64,000 bases of DNA from Bos javanicus (lineage: Eukaryota; Chordata; Mammalia; Artiodactyla; Bovidae): contig NC_083882.1 of NCBI RefSeq assembly GCF_032452875.1, positions 60,899,614-60,963,613 on the forward strand, in the 5' to 3' direction. The notes beneath the pieces were generated by a model. That model was not told the origin of the DNA. It made no database searches and worked only from the letters and a program-made list of their open reading frames with translations. Within the stretch, counting starts at the first letter, position 1. Each line of letters opens with the position of its first letter. A program made the position numbers and the translations under genes. This document shows positions 58,695 through 64,000 of this stretch, piece by piece.

Positions 58695-60402
58695 AATCAG
58701 ATTGATTATATTCTTTGCAGCCAAAGATGGAGAAGCTCTATCCAGTCAGCAAAAACTATACCAGGAGCTGACTGTGGCTCAGATCATGAACTCCTTATTA
58801 CCAAATTCAGATTTAAATTGAAGAAAGTAGGGAAAACCACTAGACCATTCAGGTATGACCTAAATCAAATTCCTTATGATTATACAGTGGAAGTGAGAAA
58901 TAGATATAAGGGACTAGATCTGATAGAGTGCCTGATGAACTATGGATGGAGGTTCATGACATTGTACAGGAGATAGGGATCAAGACCATCCCCATGGAAA
59001 AGAAATGCAAAAAAGCAAAATGGCTGTTTGAGGAGGCCTTACAAATAGCTGTGAAAAGAAGAGAAGCAAAAAGCAAAGGAGAAAAGGAAAGATAAAAGCA
59101 TCTGAATGCAGAGTTCCAAAGAATAGCAAGAAGAGATAAGAAAGCCTTCCTCAGTGACTAATGCAATGAAATAGAGGAAAACAACAGAATAAGAAAGACT
59201 AGAGATCTCTTCAAGAAAATTAGAGATACCAAGGGAACATTTCATGCAAAGATGGGCTCAGTAAAGGACAGAAATTGTAGGGACCTAACAGAAGCAGAAA
59301 ATATTAAGAAGAGGTGGCAAGAATACACAGAAGAACTGTACAAAAAAGATCTTCATGACCCAGATAATCACGATGGTGTGATTCACTGGCCTAGAGCCAG
59401 ACATCCTGGAATGTGAAGTCAAGTGGGCCTTAGGAAGCATCACTACGAACAAAGCTAGTGGAGGTGATGGAATTCCAGTTGAGCTATTTCAAATCCTGAA
59501 AGATGATGCTGTGGAAGTGCTGCACTCAATATGCCAGCAAATTTGGAAAACTCAACAGTGGCCACAGGACTGGAAAAGCTCAGTTTTCATTCCAATCCCA
59601 AAGAAAGGCAATGCCAAAAATGCTCAAACTACCGCACAATTGCATTCATCTCACACGCTAGTATAGTAATGCTCAAAATTCTCCAAGCCAGGCTTCAGCA
59701 ATACGTGAACCATGAACCTCCAGATGTTCAAGCTGGTTTTAGAAAAGGCAGAGGAACCAGAGATCAAATTGCCAACATCCGCTGGATCATCGAAACAGCA
59801 AGACAGTTTCAGAAAAACATCTATTTCTGCTTTATTGACTATGCCAAAGCCTTTGATTGTGTGGATCACAATAAACTGTGGAAAATTCTGAAAGAGATGG
59901 GAATACTAGACCACCTGACCTGCCTCTTGAGAAACCTGTACGCAGGTCAGGAAGCAACAGTTAGAACTGGACATGGAACGACAGGTTCCAAATAGGAAAA
60001 GGAGTACATCAAAGTTGTATATTGTCACCTTGCTTCTTTAAGTTATATGCAGAGTACATCATGAGAAACGCTGGGCTGGAAGAAGCACAAGCTGGAATCA
60101 AGATTGCCTGGAGAAATATCAATAACCTCAGATATGCAGATGACACCACCATTATGGCAGAAAGTGAAGAGGAACTCAAAAGCCTCTTGATGAAAGTGAA
60201 AGAGAAGAGTGAAAAAGTTGGCTTAAAGCTCAACATTCAGAAAACTAAGATCATGGCATCTGGTCCCATCACTTCCTGGGAAATAAATGGGGAATCAGTG
60301 GAAACAGTGGCTGACTTTACTTTAGGGGCTCCAAAACCACTGCAGATGGTGACTGCAGTCATGAAATTAAAAGATGCTTACTCCTTGGAAGGAAAGTTAT
60401 GA
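58695..60402 (+). pseudogene. BovB reverse-transcriptase remnant, frameshifted
   Basis: Recognisable RT motifs survive: FIDYAKAFD near 59828-59860 and YADD at 60133-60144. The frame is broken by TAA at 59093-59095, TAA at 59159-59161, and a 4-base loss near 59985 judged against the copy at 51-52 kb, which keeps the extra bases. Open pieces are 59531-59995 and 60022-60402. The protein would copy LINE RNA at the nicked target; this one cannot. Confidence 0.85.
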
Positions 60403-60919
60403 CCAATCTAAACAGCATATTCAAAAGCAGAGATATTACTTTGCCAACAAAGGTCCGTCTAGTCAAGGCTATGGTTTTTCCAGTGGTCATGTATGGATGT
60501 GAGAGTTGGACTGTGAAGAAAGCTGAGCACTGAAGAATTGATGCTTTTGAACTGTGGTCTTGGAAAAAACTCTTGAGAGTCCCTTGGACTGCAAGGAGAT
60601 CCAACCAGTCCATCCTAAAGGAGATCAGTCCTGGGTGTTCATTGGAAGGACTGATGCTAAAGCTGAAACTCTAATACTTTGGCCACCTCATGCGAAGAGT
60701 TGATTCATTAGAAAAGACCCTGATGCTGGGAGGGATTGGGCAGGAGGAGAAGGGGACGACAGAGGATGAGATGGCTGGATGGCATCACCAACTCGATGCA
60801 GATGAGTTTGAGTGAACTCCAGGAGTTGGTGATGGACAGGGAGGCCTGGTGTGCTGCAATTCATGGGGTCGCAAAGAGTCAGACACGACTGGCTGACTGA
60901 ACTGAACTGAGATGTTCTT

Positions 60920-61058
60920 CTTTTTTTTCTTTTTCTTTAAGTTTATTTATTGGCTTCACTACGCAGCACATGGGATCTTAGTTCTCCAACCAGGGATTGA
61001 GCCTTCAACTTCTGCATTGAAATAGCAGAATTTCAACCACAGGACCATCAGGGAAGTC
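60920..61058 (-). mobile_element. CHR-type SINE adjacent to the full-length BovB
   Basis: The antisense element runs from a T-rich tail to CATCAGGGAAGTCCC. Its own target duplication seems to be CCTAGATGTTCTT (57491-57503) and CCTAGACATTCTT (61064-61076), now separated by the BovB. Confidence 0.8.
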
Positions 61059-61079
61059 CCAGCCCTAGACATTCTTGAA

Positions 61080-61580
61080 CAGACATGTAATTCTCTGCCT
61101 CTAGAGCTGAGAGAGCTTTGGCAAAGGATTCAGAGTCTATTTCTAACCATTCACAACTTCCGACTGATGGTATTAATGCTACCTACATTATGACCTTGAA
61201 AATACTGAGAATGAAAACAATTTATGCTGATTTCCTTGACTCCCTACCTTGGAGGAAGACTAGCTTAAAGGGTGAAACGGATGAAATGGGGGAGCAGTTT
61301 GGGTTATTTTGAGCAGTCTCTCAACTGGGTACATCTGTATTGCTGATGGGAGTAAAATTATAGCTATCGGCTAAAGAACTCTTTATGTCATCCAGTTCAG
61401 GACCAGAAACAAACAAACAAACAAAGATTCATTTCAAGAAGTCAGCATCATAATAGACCATCATAGAAAGCACAAGTATGGTTAAGAAGCTTTGATTCCA
61501 CACAGATGCTTGGGAAGGTGAAACCAAATCTTACATGGTTTAGTGGCAAATAAATAAGATAATATACAAGTCTTTGTGAC
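61080..61580. other. No recognised feature
   Basis: Intergenic; (CAAA)n-like AAACAAACAAACAAAC at 61409-61424. Confidence 0.5.
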
Positions 61581-61584
61581 AAGT

Positions 61585-61800
61585 CTCTGAAGTTAGACAG
61601 CTTTGACTCAAATTCTGATTCCATCACTTATGGACCATCACTTGGCCATGGGCAATTAACTAAAATTTGTTTTCTTCATCTGAAAAGGAAATAAAGGCAG
61701 TACACACAAGGTGGAATTGCTTTGAGGATTAAAAGAGAGAATTTAAGTACTCAGTTCCTGGTGCATTGTAAGTACTCTAGTGAATGTTTGCCACAGTAAT
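61585..61800 (+). repeat. MIR SINE, near complete
   Basis: AAGTTAGACAGCTTTGACTC, GGCCATGGGCAATTAACTAA, TGAGGATTAAAAGAGAG and CTGGTGCATTGTAAGTACTC appear in MIR order. Confidence 0.8.
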
Positions 61801-62019
61801 ATGATGTAGTAAAACAGTATATAAGTAGTGTATATTATAAGGAATTTATATATAGGCCACTTGCATAGCCTACAATTAATTTACCTGACAGTATATAATT
61901 AAATAGTGTTTATGGTGGTACAGATATAAATGTTATACCAAGTCAAAGGAAGGAAGAACAGTGCGGGTATCAGAAGGGAAATTAATGCTCTTGGTACCAT
62001 GCCTGGCAGGTATTAATGT

Positions 62020-62215
62020 GCTGTGCGGTGCTTAGTCACTTGGTCACGTTTGACTCTTTGCAACCCCATGGACTGTAGGCTTCTGGGGATTCTCCAAGCA
62101 AGAATACTGGGGTGGGTTGCCATCCCTCCTCCAGGGGATCTTCCCAGCAAAGGGATCAAACCCAGGTGTCCTGCATTGTAGGCAGATTCTTTACTGTCTG
62201 AGCCACCAGGCAAGT
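62020..62215 (-). mobile_element. Bov-tA SINE
   Basis: Antisense copy from GTGCGGTGCTTAGTCACTTG to GAGCCACCAGGCAAG; some internal loss after GGACTGTAGG. Confidence 0.9.
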
Positions 62216-62559
62216 ATTAGTAGTAAGGACTTAATACATGTTAGGTGTTTTATTTCCACTGCTATTGATTTAGTAGGTTTTGTAGGGGAGGTTAAACTTG
62301 AACTGAACTTCAAAATTGGGTAAGATAAGGCTATTAAGGATCTCTCATGTGGAGACAATAGCAGAAGTGGAGTCACTGATGAGGGTATTACCATGACACA
62401 GTCCACCAAAGCCAAACATTACTCTAATGAGAGCCAGTGGGGATATGCTCTGATTTTTCTACCAAGTCATTATCATTACTTTCCTCTTTATTAAGAGCTG
62501 TTCTTCCTTATAGTGTTTGGTGCCAGTGACTATACACACTGAGCTGGATGATGGAAACA

Positions 62560-63225
62560 ACAAGATATGTCCTCCATATCCTAATTCCCAGAATCTGTAA
62601 TGTTATCTTATTTGGAAAAAAAAAAAAAAAGATCTTTGCAGATGTGACTCAGATCTTGAGATGAAGAGATCAGGCTGGTTTATCCAAAAAGGAAAGGAAA
62701 AGAAAAGTGAAGTTGCTCAGTTGTGTCCGACTCTTTGCGACACCATGGACTGTAGCCTACCAGGCTCCTCTGTCCATGGGATTTTCCTGGCAATAGTACT
62801 GGAGTGGATTGCCATTTCCTTCTCTAGGGGAATCTTCCCAACCCAGGGATCGAACCCAGGTCTCCCTCATTGCAGACAGACGCTTTACCACCTGAGCCAC
62901 CAGGGAAGTCCTAAATCCAGGTTTATCTAGGTGGGCCCTAAATCTCCTTACAAAAGAAACACAGGTGAGATCCACAGATAAGAGAAGACAACATGGCCCC
63001 AAGGGCAGAGACTGGAATAAGGCAGCCATAAGCCAAGAATTTCCAATAGCCACAAAAAGCTGGGAGAGGCAAGGAACAGAATCTCCCTTAGAGACAGAAC
63101 AATGCTGTCACGTTGATTTTGAACTTCTGGCTTCTAAAATGGTGGAAAAAATAAATTTCTATTTCTTTATTTAACCATCAACATTGTGATATTTTCTTAC
63201 AGTTGCTGAAGAAAACTAAAACACT
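62560..63225 (+). repeat. Old LTR-like repeat interrupted by a Bov-tA SINE
   Basis: The left part (TATCCTAATTCCCAGAATCT, TTTGCAGATGTGACTCAGAT) and right part (TAGGTGGGCCCTAAATCTCC, AGCTGGGAGAGGCAAGG) match the block order of the repeat at 9955-10378. The SINE at 62705 splits them. Family uncertain, probably ERVL-MaLR group. Confidence 0.5.
62705..62911 (-). mobile_element. Bov-tA SINE
   Basis: Well-preserved antisense copy from GTGAAGTTGCTCAGTTGTG to GCCACCAGGGAAGTCC. Approximate flanking repeats GGTTTATCC and GGTTTATCT. Confidence 0.93.
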
Positions 63226-63570
63226 ATGCCAAACTTTTTTATTTAATTAAAGCCTTCTATAATTTTCTACAGTCATCTGTAACAACATAGATGTTATGAT
63301 TACCATTTACGAGTGCTACAGCAATGTTTAACAGGTGTATCTAACCTACTCTAAAGGGAAGGTCAGCAGAGACTTCTTAAAGGAAGAAGTGTCTAGAGTG
63401 CAATCTGTTGGGTAGGTAGGAGTTAGCTGAGACAGAGTTGAGAGGGGAGTTAAGTACATGGAGGTCCTAGATCAAAGGATAAGGGGCTAAATAAGGTTTG
63501 GAGAGGCTGGGGAGCACTAGGGAGCATAACAAAGGTCTAAAGAATGGTGGAGGATCATCCTGGGCTTGAG

Positions 63571-64000
63571 TTGTTGTTGTTCAATCACTAAGTTGTGTCT
63601 GACTCTTTGAGACCCCATGCTACCGCATGCCAGGCTTCTCTGTCCTCCACTATCTCCCAAAGTTTGTTCAAATTTATCCATTGAGTTGGTGATCTTATCC
63701 AACTATCTCATCCTCTGCCACCTCCTTCTTCTTTTGTCTTCAGTCTTTCCCAGCATTAGGGTCTTTTCAAATGAGTTGTCTCTTTGCATCAGGTGGCCCA
63801 ACTACTGGAGCTTCAGCTTCAGCATCAGTCCTTCCAATGAATATTCAGGGTTGACTTCCTTTAGGATTGATTGATTTGATCTCCTTGCAGTCCAAGGGGC
63901 TCTCAAGAGTCTTCTCCAGCTCCACAATTCAAAAGCATCAATTCTTCAGTGCTCAGCCTCTTTTTTGGTCCAACTCTCACATCTATACATGACTACTGGA
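63571..64000 (-). mobile_element. BovB LINE 3' portion, running off the right edge
   Basis: The antisense BovB 3' region starts at a TTGTTGTTGTTC tail and is still inside the RT C-terminal region at the window end. It corresponds to the same region as 51130-51560. Diverged. Confidence 0.9.

Larger units (their letters stand above)
57504..60909 (+). mobile_element. Full-length but inactive BovB (RTE-type) LINE
   Basis: Carries the 5' UTR repeats (the GAGGAGCTACTCCACG and GAGGAGATACCCCTCG units near 57515-57635), an APE-type endonuclease region, reverse transcriptase, and a 3' end in ACTGAACTGA. AGATGTTCTT flanks it at 57494-57503 and 60910-60919, so both ends are intact. Length is 3406 bp. 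Multiple in-frame stops and shifts make it non-coding today. It inserted right beside the T-rich tail of the CHR SINE at 60920. Confidence 0.93.

Noticed and set aside
63617..63874. Leu/Ser-rich 85-codon plus frame, similar to frames near 27433, 47822 and 51145
   Set aside because: All are antisense translations of the same BovB 3' region, which explains their mutual similarity.
1..64000. CRISPR arrays, operons, phage or bacterial genes
   Set aside because: Base composition, SINE/LINE content and the vertebrate channel gene show mammalian nuclear DNA; no regularly spaced repeats of CRISPR form were seen.

Overview
This window is nuclear DNA from a ruminant, almost certainly a bovid. Three things point that way: many tRNA-derived Bov-tA/Bov-A2 SINEs, RTE-type BovB LINEs (one full length, several truncated), and cetartiodactyl CHR SINEs. 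The only real protein-coding gene is a 660-codon, single-exon voltage-gated potassium channel, KCNA4 (Kv1.4), on the minus strand at 33495-35477. Its length fits the cattle protein as I recall it, but I cannot separate Bos from close relatives.

Layout. Positions 1-17090 are AT-rich intergenic DNA with scattered old MIR/L2/L1/LTR fragments and younger Bov SINEs, including a tandem SINE pair with three copies of its target-site repeat. From about 17090 to 41815 the DNA is strikingly poor in young repeats: one Tigger (MER2-like) transposon, one BovB tail and one Bov-A2 dimer. This quiet block contains KCNA4, its candidate 3' UTR with a (CA)n/(TG)n microsatellite, a candidate 3.8-kb 5'-UTR intron (donor at 39343/39342, acceptor at 35499-35500), and a CpG island at about 39.4-41.0 kb that is the likely promoter and non-coding first exon.

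From 41.8 kb to the right edge the density of mobile elements rises sharply. This part holds SINEs, an L1 nested in a CHR SINE, Tigger remnants, a MaLR LTR, a 1.27-kb class II (ERVK-type) solo LTR with a perfect 6-bp target duplication, four or more BovB copies, and a 3.4-kb full-length but dead BovB (57504-60909) that landed beside the tail of an older CHR SINE.

KCNA4 makes a fast-inactivating A-type K+ channel subunit; nothing else here is a functional gene partner. Nearly all other open frames are SINE or BovB translations or antisense shadows of GC-rich KCNA4 sequence. I found no convincing undescribed system. The best leads are the KCNA4 leader architecture, the repeat-poor domain and several readable insertion histories. 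Repeat family names come from memory of consensus sequences, not from a database search.
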